Positions 23,006 to 34,800 of a stretch of DNA of 64,000 bases are shown one piece after another. Every line of letters begins with the position of its first letter. Position 1 is the stretch's first letter. The notes beneath the pieces were generated by a model. It had not been told where the DNA came from. It searched no databases and saw only the letters and a program-made list of their open reading frames with translations. The stretch comes from Euryodendron excelsum (Eukaryota; Streptophyta; Magnoliopsida; Ericales; Pentaphylacaceae): contig CM065394.1 of assembly GCA_033060915.1 (NCBI GenBank), positions 32,563,501 through 32,627,500 of the forward strand, written 5' to 3'. Position numbers and translations under genes: made by a program.

Positions 23006-23563
23006 GTGGATCGAAGAAGACATGGGAAGAGGCCCTTTCTATCCGATGAATCGGAGAAGAAAGAGGAAGAACTTATCTTCCCCATCGTCTCAGCTAGATC
23101 CCAACATGACACGACGGCCATGGTCTCGGCTCTCAGTCAAGTCATTGGAAGCAGTGATAAAACCCCAGTTCATTTGCATGGGAATCCATTTGCCTTGTCC
23201 CAATCCGGCACGGTGGAACAAAACCAATCTCAACCCAGTCAACATCGAGGTAATATACATGAAATATTATCATTTATGCGTTCGACAAGTAATGGGTTGT
23301 TAACTTTTTTCTTTAGCTAGCATGTCTGCACCTCCACTTTTCAAGAATGTTTGTTTTGGTAGCCTTGAAAATTGTTAGAATTTTGATATGATCTTATTGG
23401 ATCAAAAGTCATCTATTAGTTCTATCATTATCTGTGCTATAAATGATTTTCCCTCTGCGGTTCTATGACATGATGCAACTGTTATTGATGTATTTCCAAG
23501 TTTTCCAGCATAGATTTGTGCAATATTTGTGTTAATCTCTCTTCCTTAAACCTAGTGTTGATT

Positions 23564-23616
<53 letters not shown>

Positions 23617-24649
23617 AATGGACATAACCTAACCATTTTATCGTTGATAGTTTGGTTCTTTGGTTTCTTTTCTTAGTTCACTCTGGGAAGTCAAGCTGTA
23701 CTACTTGTTAATCATGTTTTCAATATCATCAACTAATGAAAGCTTTAATAATGTATTCCAAATTTTGACTGCATATATAACTATATGCAACCTTGGTTTT
23801 ATCTCTATTTAAACCCAGTGTGATTCCCTCCCTCCCTCTGTGTTCTATGCCCTAAAATTGAAATAACCTCACCATTTAATTCTTGATAATTTAAATCTCC
23901 AATTCTTATTTTCCTAGTTCAGCACACTTGGAATTATGGTTATACTGGACAATTACAATCATGTTGATCAAGATTCCCAATTTAATTCCAGTGTGATTCC
24001 CAATTTAGTACAATCAAGATTTCAAGTGCTATCATAATGCATATATAGAAATAACCATGTAGAAGTACCATTTTAACTTCAAATCATCTAACTTATGTGT
24101 GAAGGAAACCAGAAGAGAAAACACTATAGAGGAGTTAGGCAGCGACCATGGGGAAAATTTGCAGCCGAAATTCGTGACCCAGTTAAGGCTGCCCGAGTCT
24201 GGCTCGGCACTTTTGACACAGCAGAGGGGGCAGCACTTGCTTATGATGAAGCAGCTCTTAGATTCAAAGGAAACAAAGCTAAGCTCAACTTCCCTGAAAG
24301 GGTTCAAGGGAGAACCGAGTTGGGTTTCCTCACAACTCGTCAAGACTTGCGAGTTGTTCCTGACTCGGCTCCTCCTCCTCCTCAAGAACCTTATCCCAAT
24401 CTTCTTCACTATGCACAACTTCTTCATAACGAGCATAATGATATAAACTATGGTGTTTCGGGTCTGTTCCCTAGAGGAACATTTGTTTCTCAGGCTTTAA
24501 CTACTACTACAACTTCAGCCACATCTTCAACAACGTCTCAACAAGAAGCAGAGGTTCTAAGATTTTCATCGCAGTTTGGAAGTTCTTGTTCTAGTTCTGA
24601 TCCTCCTAGCAACTGGGGAGACCTTGATACCAACAACTCAAGAAAGTGA
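23006..24649 (+). CDS. AP2/ERF transcription factor, ERF group X (ABR1/ERF113-like)
   Basis: A nuclear DNA-binding regulator of GCC-box-type promoters, by family knowledge. Exon 1 runs from about 23006 to 23249 and ends CGAG|GTAATA; exon 2 is 24105-24649, acceptor TGTGAAG, with phase kept. Exon 1 encodes [13 protein letters not shown] and [20 protein letters not shown], the N-terminal motif of group X. Exon 2 opens with the AP2 domain [15 protein letters not shown]...KLNFPERVQ, complete with its RGVR, WAAEIRD-like (here FAAEIRD), WLGTF and AYDEAA blocks, followed by an S/T-rich tail ending DLDTNNSRK. Oddity: the exon 1 frame has no upstream ATG after the stop at 22964. The nearest ATG (23022) is out of frame, and the first in-frame ATG is internal at 23120. 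The 5' end is therefore broken, misassembled, or uses ATG 23120 (about 224 residues). Confidence 0.85.
23250..24104 (+). other. ERF gene intron
   Basis: An 855-bp GT-AG intron immediately before the AP2 domain, the usual position in group X genes. It contains a long (CT)n microsatellite and otherwise nothing recognisable. Confidence 0.8.
23567..23615. repeat. (CT)n microsatellite
   Basis: About 24 uninterrupted CT units within the ERF intron. Confidence 0.95.
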
Positions 24650-25275
24650 TATAATATAACCAAGTTCACCTAAGGAATTAAGATGGTGAAAGATGGACTT
24701 GGCAGTGCAGAATCTTGAGTAAGTTGTAAGTTTTCATTAATTACAAGCTTAAACACTCTCTTTTTTCAAGTAAGCTTTAGGTTTTTTCAAGAAGTTTTGG
24801 TTTGATGAAATTTCTAAATAAGGAGTAATGTTTGAAAGTGATATGCAACTTTATATATTAAAACCTCCCTAGATTTTGTGTCAATATACCATTCAAATAT
24901 TCGGGGGGTTTTTTTTTTTTCTTTTGGTCACGCCACGGAAAGTATATGACTCCACAGTTTGAATTGTAAATTGATGTGTTGGAGATCTCTGATTTAGGGA
25001 TTCATTGGATATTGCTACAATGTGAAATGCAGTAATTAATTATTAGAAGTGGTGCAATAAGTGAAAGAAGCTTAAAAGCATCATTAATGTAGGACTGCTA
25101 AAGTTCATATGTATATATCTAAGCTGCCCTCCCAATTAAGCAAGGGTTTCTCTTCTACAAAAGCATGCAAATGAAGAAACATAGTAATTAATCGCACGCT
25201 TTTCAATTGTTGTAGAAGCATTCGATCAGTTAATAGCGGTAACTGAAAGCTGTAGCAATGGCACAGTCTGTTGAT

Positions 25276-25297
25276 ATATATATATATATATATATAT
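25276..25297. repeat. (TA)n microsatellite
   Basis: About 11 uninterrupted TA units. Confidence 0.9.
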
Positions 25298-26009
25298 TTT
25301 CAGAACATTAATTTTAGTTGTTGAGTAGCTAGTCTGTCATCATCTAGCGGGTGGAGAAAGATAATACATGATTTTTGATATACCAGAATTGATAGAGTAT
25401 TTGATTCAAGTAAAAACAACAGCTTAAACCCATAACATTGCTAGAGTTTTTTAGTTGTTGAGTGCTTGGTCTACCCTTCTGCATGTTGGTCGAGGCGTTA
25501 TAGACCCATTCATTTGATGAGAGCTTAAACCTCACCAGCCCGTTCCCTTCCCCAATTGCCTTGTATCAAGTAAAAGAAAAAACCAATAACAACCCACTCT
25601 ATGAAAATTTGGTAAGTTCATAACGTAAGCCATAATAGTAATACTAAGGAAGAAGAAGAAGAAGGAAAAAGATGAGAGTATTTTAAACTGTCACGGTGGG
25701 CTTAGTGTTAGGGATTTTTAAATGGGAAATACTATATGTAATTTAATTTTTTAATTTTTTTTTTTACTCTAAACACAAGTGAATAAGTTCCCATGAATGT
25801 ATTAAAGTCGGTCCTACAATCTCATGTTTAGAAGTAAACAAATGAATTGAGAAATAGAATTATATATAAGCATCACTATCTTCAAATGCCTTCAATCCAA
25901 CAAAAATAGAAGCGTTGATATTAATGGTGTGTACGAGTACTAGTGTTTTAAACAATTACAAAGTTTTGTTCACACAAGTGGGCACTAAAGTGCAACTGCA
26001 ACATGTGTC

Positions 26010-26125
26010 AATAAGTATTGCTTTTTTGTTTTAATGTCACTTTTAAACTCTAAAAGACATGTGTTGTATTTTAATACACCGCTTATATAAAAATAAATTG
26101 TTATTACAGTGTATCAAAATTAAAC
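26010..26125 (+). repeat. Dispersed hairpin repeat, copy 1
   Basis: Similar to 26850-26965 over about 100 bp (TTTAAACTCTAAAA, CGCTTATATAAAAA, TCAAAATTAAA). Contains a hairpin with 6-bp arms, TGTATT/AATACA, at 26065-26078. Confidence 0.6.
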
Positions 26126-26849
26126 TCAACTAATAATTATTGCTCAAAAAAAAAAAAACATAAGAATGTGTGTGATACACACTTAATTAGTCATGAACAT
26201 ACTTAAATTTATAAATGAAAGCCACTTATTTTTCCTTGTTTGAATTTTTAAACAACGCGTGCACTCGTCTACTAGTAGCCAAATATAGAGGTTAAATAAT
26301 AATGCTTTTGAAATTAAAATAATAATGGCGGCATGGCTTTAATTTTTCCAAGTACAAAATAGGGTATAACAGAAAAAGTAAACCAAAATTATATTTCAAT
26401 ATAAGCTATAAATATTGGCCAAAATATAAAAAAGTACCGGCAAATAAAATATTTACATATATATACATATACACTTAGAACTAGAAATATCTGATAAAAC
26501 AGCAATATATGGAAAAATAATAAAAAATATATGATGGATAAATTATTCAAATAACTCCCACTGTAAAAAATAATTAAGTATATCTCACATTTGGACGATA
26601 TTTCACTCTTACCAATGACATCCAAAATAACCAATAATTTCGCTACTAAAAACCTCGATGCTGGCCAAATGACAAGAACTTTGATGATTTTAATAAAAGA
26701 GAAATAAATAAAATATAAGAACGCTGATGATTTTACAATTACATATTAAATACAGATCTTCAAATTTCCTATATTTAACATTACCTACTTTTTTAGGAAT
26801 TTAATTTTGGTACACTAATTGAGTAGAATTTTGTTACACACGTGTCTAT

Positions 26850-26965
26850 CAGTCTTTTTTTTGCACCTTATATTTAAACTCTAAAAAATATTTGTTGCAC
26901 TTTAGTGCACGCTTATATAAAAAAATTTACATTGTCAACACATCAAAATTAAATTTTTTTTATAT
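26850..26965 (+). repeat. Dispersed hairpin repeat, copy 2
   Basis: Partner of 26010-26125. Its hairpin at 26896-26909 reads TGCACT/AGTGCA, differing from copy 1 at two base pairs, both compensated. Confidence 0.6.
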
Positions 26966-27599
26966 GATGTCCAAGAATTTATCAAAAGGGAAAAAAAAAA
27001 CATTGCCTATGACGATATCATAGGATAAATAAGGCTAGCTAGATGTACCATTTTGATCTATTTCTTGATTGAAGAAATAAAGAAATAAGAAGTTTATCTT
27101 CCTCCATTTCTCATATGACAATTCGTAACAAAATTCAGCACATCCAATGATAATAATGCAGCGTATGTAAACTTAAAACCATATATCCCCACAAACACCC
27201 ATGTACACAAATATATTGCAGTTGTAGAGCTCCACATCACTAGATTTGGGGGAAACTCTTTTCTTACATAATTTTTATTAAAAAAATTCTACGAAATAAT
27301 GTAACAGTAGTAATTGTAATATTACAAGCCAAAATTATTGGTGTTTTGTTTAAAAATATAAAAAATTACATTATTTTATATAAAAATTCTATACAAAAAA
27401 TTTTGTTTGGACAGCAATATTACTCAACTTTAGCTTTGAGTTGGTAAAATTATGATCGAGCCCTTCACCATTTGTGGTGCTCTCTAATTAACAAGCACTT
27501 GTCCACAAACTAATAGAACAGTACGTACAACCCTTACCTAAGACACCAGCTGTTATGTGCAATTACTCATATAGTTTTAGGACCACTCTGGCATAGCTC

Positions 27600-27602
<3 letters not shown>

Positions 27603-27659
<57 letters not shown>
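27603..27659. repeat. (GA)n microsatellite
   Basis: About 28 uninterrupted GA units. Confidence 0.95.
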
Positions 27660-27662
<3 letters not shown>

Positions 27663-28204
27663 GAGTGAAGAAGAAAAGTGTACCGATGGGAAATTGCCGG
27701 TGGAAGATATGAAGAAACAGCAGGGAAGCTATGTGCACTTTCCAATGGTTCTTTTGTTCAATATTGCATCCTCAAATTTATATGAGAAACTAGAACTGGA
27801 GCTTGCAACTGAAGCTTGAAGCTTAGCCTCTGAAAAAATATCTATATATATATGTATATGTAGGCATGCATGCATGTAATATTGTAGGTGTAAAAGTCTA
27901 AAATCTAGTGCGCTGGGCGACGAAAGTTGTAGAAGGCTCATGGGTCATGGAATTCGGCTGTGGGTTGACGGACGAAAGTAAAGCTTCAATCAAAATAACA
28001 AAAGAAGCCAAAAAAAAAACAACTAGTTCTGCCTCATCTCTCAGTGTCCAGCTAGTGCATTTGGTACGAACACGTAGTAGCTATTAGGCCAGGTCTGCCT
28101 CAATCTCTCTCAACGCCAAACACGATGAGTTGGGTTTTTTTAAGGAAAAATTTGACTTCAAAAGTTTCGTTCTTAGGATTGCCGGCTTAACCATAAAGCA
28201 ATCA

Positions 28205-28880
28205 AAATACTTGCTGTAAGTCTCTAATTTTTGAAGGCTCCAAGATTTTTAAAGTGTCACATGCTATAATAAAAATCATGAATAGATTTTACAATTTTTT
28301 TTTTTTTTAAAAAATAGACCTCAATTCAAATAAGTAGAAAAGCCTATTAAAAATAAAGACCACAATCAACTGTACTAGTGAACTTCTAAAAAAAAAAAAT
28401 ATTTTAACCAAAATAAATAAATTGAACTACTAAAAATTTGTTGAAGGCTCCAAAATTTTAAAACCTTACATAGCAAAAGCCCCCTGTTGGGTCGGATCCT
28501 ATTGTGGGTTACTATATAAGAAAAAAAAAAAAAAGCAAAAGCTCTCTGAAGTTTTTATACCTTTTTTAAAAAAAAGACTCCAATCCATATGAGAAAAAAA
28601 GACTCATTAAAACAGAAGGCTCAAAAACAAATACACTAGTTGACTTCACAAAAAAAAGAATTGATTTATGAAATAATAAATAAATTGTAAAAAAAAATTT
28701 TAAAAGCGTCCAAATTTTAGACCACTATTAAGACTTTATATAGTTTCTATATTTTTTTAAATAAAAACATGATAAGAAAAAAGACTGGTTTAAAAAAGAC
28801 TTAAAATAATATAATAGTTTAACTTCGAAACAAATCTTATCTAAAAAATGTAAAAAATTAATTTATATTTTTTACTTTAG
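28205..28880 (+). repeat. Three degenerate tandem copies of a roughly 200-bp unit
   Basis: Units begin near 28230, 28441 and 28695 with TTGAAGGCTCCAA-like text (the third reads TTTTAAAAGCGTCCAAATTT) and share GACT/CCTATTAAAA and TAATAAATAAATTG segments. The middle one contains the insertion at 28481-28533. Confidence 0.5.
28481..28533 (+). mobile_element. Tiny poly(A)-tailed retroposed insertion
   Basis: About 40 bp (starting CCCCTGTTGGGTCGGATCC, ending ACTATATAAG) plus about 14 A residues, flanked by perfect 9-bp direct repeats AGCAAAAGC (28472-28480 and 28534-28542). This is the signature of target-primed reverse transcription of a 5'-truncated SINE or LINE transcript. GGTCGGATCC resembles a pol III B box, which would favour a SINE. 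Confidence 0.6.
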
Positions 28881-29159
28881 ATCTCAAATGGTTTCAAGCC
28901 GCCCTTGCTTCTTAGAACGTGATAATATTGTTTGAGTTTGCTTGTTTTCATGACTAAGTAGTAATTTAATTTGAACTTTAGTGTTGCTTTAGACCTTTTT
29001 GTTTTGCCTTTTTTTTTTTTTTTGGGTGTGAAAAGCATCCAATAATAGTGGCCCTGCAGACACCTAAACTGATCATAATAGTTATGAAAAGAAGAAAAAA
29101 GTGTGTAAAACTTATTGTACCAAAGCTATGATAATTATTGCCCCAACTCTCTCAACCTT

Positions 29160-29390
29160 ATCAAAACTGCTACAGTTGTTGCTCTAAAATCAGACTTTGT
29201 CAAACTTCTATCTAATAATTAAGATTTAATTACAAACAAACCCCTCGTGATGCCCTGCAAGTCCAGCTGCGTCCCGTCCTTGTGTGAAAGGACATCCAAC
29301 TTTGTTGTCAAAGTTGCCACAGTTATTGCTCTGAAATCATAGATTTTGTCAAACTTCTATCTAATAATTAATAATTACTATATGAACAAA
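29160..29390 (+). repeat. Tandem duplication, period about 155 bp
   Basis: CTACAGTTGTTGCTCTAAAATCA followed by GTCAAACTTCTATCTAATAATTA near 29170-29220 recurs with few changes near 29318-29372. Confidence 0.7.
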
Positions 29391-29728
29391 GGACTACCCC
29401 AACATTAGACAGATAGGAGCCCTAAGCATCACAAGCGTCGACTGCTGTATGCAATAGATGAATTCCGTTTGATTTGAGAATTAAACTTCGGCTATTGCTG
29501 GCATTTTTTTTGACAGATTATTGATTTCGCTCATTCAACCTAATAACAAGTGAAGAGAGAGCATCTTCTAATTCTATGACACTGGGGACAATAATAGTGA
29601 ATTTGTCCCAGAACGTTCCAGAAGACTTGAATATCCTTTCACAAACGGACGGGTCGCTTGCAGGGCACCACGAGCCACCGCCGTCCCCACACTAAGCGAA
29701 GACTTTAGGGGCAGAGCTATCCGTCTAT

Positions 29729-29800
29729 GTATGTATGTATGGATACATATGTACGTATGTATATGTGTGTGCTAGATATGTATGTCAATATATATGCTCA
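29729..29800 (+). repeat. (ATGT)n microsatellite
   Basis: Imperfect run of ATGTATGT/TATGTATG units. An open frame starting here is an artefact. Confidence 0.8.
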
Positions 29801-30997
29801 ATAAAGCGTCATTATGACTTCGGCGCCTCAAACAGCCCACCACTTTCTTTTTTGACGCTGTCCGGCTCACCCATGTCAAACTTTACGGCTACGGCGTTTC
29901 CACCACCGTTCATTTGCTCAAACTACACTACATTTTTTTGCTCAAACTCCAAAATAAAAATTATATAATTTTCAGCCTAGGTAGGTATTTAAAAATATTA
30001 AAAAATTATAGTACTTGTTTAGTATTTATTATTATTAAATTAATAAATATTTACAATAAAAATTAATAAAAACAAATTATTTTTAAAAAAATTACATAAA
30101 ATCCAAGATAGTCTAGTATCACCCGTTGCAAACTGATATTATCCGATACAATTAATATGGACAGGTATTTATCAATATTGTTTGGTATCTTAATCGGTGT
30201 AAAACTTACCTTTCTTTATACTATTTTATAATCAATGTTGTGCGTACCAATCGATACAGATTGATACGGTGCGAAATTAATAACTATGATAACAGCTAAC
30301 TTTATTGTTCACCAATTCAATCAAGTGCTTGTTTAGCTACTTCTAACGTTTTCCATTTGGAACTCAAATTTTTGACAAAAACAAATATGAAAAAACATAA
30401 AACAAAAATAAAAAAATTCTCTTTTCTTTCATATTTTGCTTTTCCTTTGGTTTTTCCATCAAAAATTTGGATTCAAACAAAACGCAAGTGTTTTTTAAAC
30501 TAAATTCCATAAGTAGATTTTAACTTGTTTAAGCAAAACATGTAAAGCATACTTCTAAGATTTTTCTATAAAATGTGAATTAAGCAAAACATGAAGATGA
30601 GTGAATTTTTTATTGAGACTCTATTTCTAAACAACGTGAAATTGAGACGCTATTTCTAAACAACGAGTGAGAGAGAGAGAGTTTGATTAAAGACCCTCCT
30701 GTAAAAAATTTCTATTAAATGATTGCACGAGTAAGAGGGAGAGTGAATTTATGACTCGTGAACACCTCCCTTCCCCAGAACTATTTCATCTCTCCTGAAG
30801 AGTCAGCCATAATAATTCTTTCAAATTCAGCAATAGCAACTTATTCTCGAGGTCAAATATGAGGTGCAAACGCGCATTCAATCATCGACATACAAATAAG
30901 TGAACTTCAAGAGGAAGATTGAGCTGGGGCATAACTAAAACTAAAAGAATTTTGGCTTGTGACAAGAGTCTGCATAAAGCTAAGCAAGCAAGGACTA

Positions 30998-31837
30998 TTA
31001 CTGACTATTACTTTGGTAAACCACTTTTAAACATTCCTTGGCTCTACGAACCTTCGATTGGAGGTAAAAGCTCCCATTCCTGGCATTCTCCTCAAACAAG
31101 TTATCGTATTTCTGCACAAAGTGAAACAACATATCAATTAGCACTATCAACAAAATTTTGGACTTATGTTCATAGGATGGCATACGGAAAGGAAGAAAAG
31201 AGGAACATAAAAGGGACCTGCAAGATCTCTTCCCATGATGAATGCTCAGTACACCAAGAATCTGCCTGGCCTCTGGTTCAGACATAATTTTGCTTACTCT
31301 TCTGATGTTTTGAACTGCTTCTTGAGCAACGCCGTTTCTTGAGGCATCTACAATAAGCATACAGAAGACCTTAAACAACAGACTGTGAAAAAGTTCACGG
31401 CAGAAAGATGATAACAGGCCATGATGTGTACCCATCATGATAGAACTAACACAACTCTCAAAGTCCAATTGCCCATGTACTAAAATTAGGGAAGGATGAA
31501 TGGGACAGATCAAATCAGCTAATGGAGAATGGCCAAATATGACAGCATATACAATGCTTACTGATGTCTCAAATAAATTGGTACAGAAGTTGATCCATGC
31601 ATAAGCACAAGATGTGTCCCTTGGGCTTGCCTGCCCCTGGGATTTGCTTTCTTGTATGTTAAAAGCAAGGGTGGAAATCATTACGCTGAAAATATTAAAT
31701 TCAATGATAAATTCCCAGTGGCAGAGAGACGAATCAAGAAAACACGTACTTCTAAGTGGCTGACGATATGCTTGAACAAGAGCTCTACCCATAATTCCAG
31801 AGCTGATCACGATCAAGTTTGCAAGAAGCCTTGAAGC
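30998..31837 (-). CDS. PAM16: PAM16/TIM16-like mitochondrial import motor subunit (frameshifted)
   Basis: PAM16 is a J-like protein of the inner-membrane presequence-translocase motor, which restrains the J-protein PAM18. Minus-strand exons: 31750-31829 or 31837 (RLLANLIVISSGIMGRALVQ AYRQ), 31218-31347 (NASRNGVAQEAVQN, then SEPEARQILGV), and 30998-31111 (KYDNLFEENARNGSFYLQSK, then VRRAKECLKVVYQ, stop). Junctions CTTAGAA|GTACGT to TTGTAG|ATGCC and TTGCAG|GTCC to TTTGTGCAG|AAATAC are in phase. The J-like core and its C-terminal helix are recognisable. Oddity: in exon 31218-31347 the frame slips by one base between ILGV and the expected SWEEILQ, which is read in the next frame (near 31250), so one base is missing. 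The introns happen to stay open in the same frame. The start codon is unresolved; see 36000. Confidence 0.8.
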   Translation of the reverse strand, partial: ASRLLANLIVISSGIMGRALVQAYRQPLRSTCFLDSSLCHWEFIIEFNIFSVMISTLAFNIQESKSQGQASPRDTSCAYAWINFCTNLFETSVSIVYAVIFGHSPLADLICPIHPSLILVHGQLDFESCVSSIMMGTHHGLLSSFCRELFHSLLFKVFCMLIVDASRNGVAQEAVQNIRRVSKIMSEPEARQILGVLSIHHGKRSCRSLLCSSFLPFRMPSYEHKSKILLIVLIDMLFHFVQKYDNLFEENARNGSFYLQSKVRRAKECLKVVYQSNSQ

Positions 31838-34800
31838 CTGCACCAGCGTCCAACAGTCTTTGAGAACTAATTTTTGTTCCCGGCTTTTACTCTTTTTCTT
31901 AATAAAAGAGGAGTGCCAGGCATTTACAGCAATGCAATATATGGGCAACAGATGACATGGCGAATCCACCATCAAACAGTGATTGGATTTGTGGAAGGAG
32001 GCCAAAAATTCTGACATAGTATCAGTAACGGAAACAGTTACTCAAAATTCACCAAACAACAGATTTCTTCCTTTTCTTCTTCGTCTTCTTTTTTGGTTAA
32101 ATCAAAACCAATGCATTCAAAGTTCATATATATGATGTCCAAAAGGGAAATAGAATAGTTCAGTTAATAATACTAGGCCCAAAGCTAAGAAAATCATCTA
32201 AGTTACTAATAGAGTGAATAGTTTGTGCACAACACAATGCAACAATGCTTAACCCCCATCATGGGGAATCTCTCCCTCTGCAGTATGCTAGAAAAGACCA
32301 CCAAATTCCCCAGCAAAACAAACTCAAATCCGCATTTCTTTCTTGTCAATGAAGGCATATGGAGAGAAAATTTCTGAATCTCGCAAAGTAATTTAAAAAC
32401 TATCTTCATTAAACCTAAATCTTTAAAAAGTTGGAAAGCAGGTTATCATGATTCAAGCAGCATGACACAACTCGTGCATACTTCATTCAAATTCATATTT
32501 ACATCATGTTCAAATTGTGAATCTCAAGTGTTCTCAACCAAATTGAGCACTCATTGTCTTCTCTCTCCATCAAGGTACAGGTTCTGTCTAGGGTTTTAAC
32601 AAATCACTCAGTTGAAAAGCATTCCTACAACTCTAGATATATGAAAATGCATAAACATATAACACAGTATGACAAATTTAATAGTAGTAAACTGACAAAA
32701 TTATCACAGGATACAACTACTTTTGGTCTTGAAGACTGCCTTAAGTAGCTCGTTCGTCAGAACATTTTCAAACAAACAAGCCAGGTCAACCCCATATATG
32801 ACATCATCAGAGCTGACCTCCATATAAGAGAACACATCTCAACCAAACTCAAGCAATGTTAAGACCTAATGCAGGATTAATCAAGCCAATCTTGAACATC
32901 TTGATATCCAGATCCACTCAGCTCATTTACACACCAAAGCAAATGCATACCAAATTTCCTTGGATAACAATCTAATTCCAGATCCAGCGCCATAAAAGTT
33001 ACGCCCAAAGTTCAATTAGAACCTTGCTTGTTGCCAAAAAGTTTCTGTGATAACATTGCAGAATTGCCAGCATCAAGAACACATTTGAACAGCCCAGTAA
33101 AAAACCTGACAAAGATTAATTGTAGGAGGACCCTATTGAAGCTGAAAGAAGACTGAAAGCTCGCGAAATGTGATTTTTGAGCAGATAATTGCTGCTTCCA
33201 GAAAGAGACTCGAATATGGCGTTTGGGTTTTTTTTGGGTGGGAAGGGGTGGTGAAGGCTCAAACATAACAAGCCATTGGGTAAAAACCAAGCCCTGAGAA
33301 GAGTAAAAGAGGAATAAAGAAAGAACTCACATCTAAATTTTTGATAACCACAATCCTCCACTTAAGTATCTAAAATGGCAGCCACACACATATATATGCA
33401 TGTACGTTTGTGTGTGTAAGCAAACTTGGTTCCCAAGACAGTACTCACTGCTCAGGCCTACAGATTCTTCATCACTAAGCAACAATAATGAGGAAATCAC
33501 TAGGACCCTCCTTTAAAACCCCTTACCCTGAAAATAAACTTATCAAAAAAACCCATAAACCCAGATGCCAAATATAATCAGAATTACTAAATACCATTGC
33601 ACTTAAATAAACATAATAAAATAAATCAACCCCTTTTTCTCATTACGCAACCCAACATCTCCAACTAATGTCAACAACTGATTGAGCAAAACAAGTTCGA
33701 TATCAAACTCTTAAAAGAGATTAGAAGGGTGCATGGCAACACAGTATAAACACCTAGGAAAGAATAATTAGAGTTCTCTCAAAGTTTATAACCTTACTGC
33801 TTAGGAAATACGTACAACATGACTATGACTTGGAACATGCCTCCAAAAGAGAAAATGAACAAGAATTAGGAGCACGCGCACAAGAGAGAGAGAGAGAGAG
33901 AACATTTACATATTTCTACAAAAAGGAAAAATCAACTTGCTGTTGAATAAATCGCAAACCCAAAAACCTAGAAGATCAAAAGGGGATAAGGATAAATAAA
34001 TGGTAACATACGTTACTTACTTAGTTATTTTGATAAGTAACATACATATATATTTTTATGCTAGTTATGTGTAACGACACAAAAAGCACACTAAAGAATA
34101 AATTATTAAGCATACATACCATCTCTAGGGATGAAGGAAATAAAAAGTCCAAAGCTAAGCCAACGAAGAAATAAATTAGTTGAGAAACCTACAGAAACCA
34201 AAACCACTATAAGTAAGAACAAACAGACTTGAAGAACAAATTCAATTCATGCATACAAGAAAAATAATAATTTTACATGGAAACCCATAGTTAAGCCAAA
34301 AACTGAACTGAACTAACAGCGAAGTGCACATTTAACTATAGACTAAAGTTCCTTCCATACATAGACAACATGATATTGTTATGAACTCCCTTCCATAAGC
34401 ATGGAGGATGTACTGTATACATATGTGTATGTGCTTCTCCTATTATACATACCATGCATTGGGCTCTTTCTTAAACCCTATAAGTACGGCTACAACTATC
34501 ACCACATCCTCCATACAAGTAATAAAGTTAACAGCTAAAGGCTGCATCCAAAAGATAGAGATAATAAATCCCTTTTTCACATTGGGAAGTCCGACCTGCT
34601 TCATGTCGAATATTGAGAATTTGTTAGATACGTTAATAGATTTTAAAATCTTTGACAACACTGGTCAAACATCCAAGCTTAACAATGACCGCCAGTCATA
34701 TCCAAGCTTGATATATCTAACACTGATGCTGATCACATACGTAACTTAAGACCTCCAACGAAGATAATTATAGAAACTTAGGTCGTCTCACCTTGTTGAA

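Larger units (their letters stand above)
24650..30997. other. Long AT-rich intergenic region
   Basis: No gene recognised across about 6.3 kb. The first 200 bp are probably the ERF 3' untranslated region. Microsatellites, a duplicated hairpin repeat, degenerate 200-bp repeats and a small poly(A)-tailed insertion are listed separately. A minus-strand frame at 25344-25535 looks like repeat-derived non-coding sequence. The stretch 30100-30290 (GTACCAATCGATACAGATTG) looks like an old repeat. The last 200 bp before 30998 are probably the 3' untranslated region of the PAM16-like gene. Confidence 0.5.

Noticed and set aside
24032..24436. 134-codon minus-strand frame over the ERF gene
   Set aside because: Antisense shadow of the AP2 exon.
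25344..25560. Minus-strand gene or SINE (GGTTTAAGCTCTC)
   Set aside because: Looks like common repeat text; no domain, no tail, no duplication.
30998..32017. Single 339-codon minus-strand protein
   Set aside because: It reads through introns that happen to lack stops; only three short parts resemble PAM16, each bounded by splice sites.
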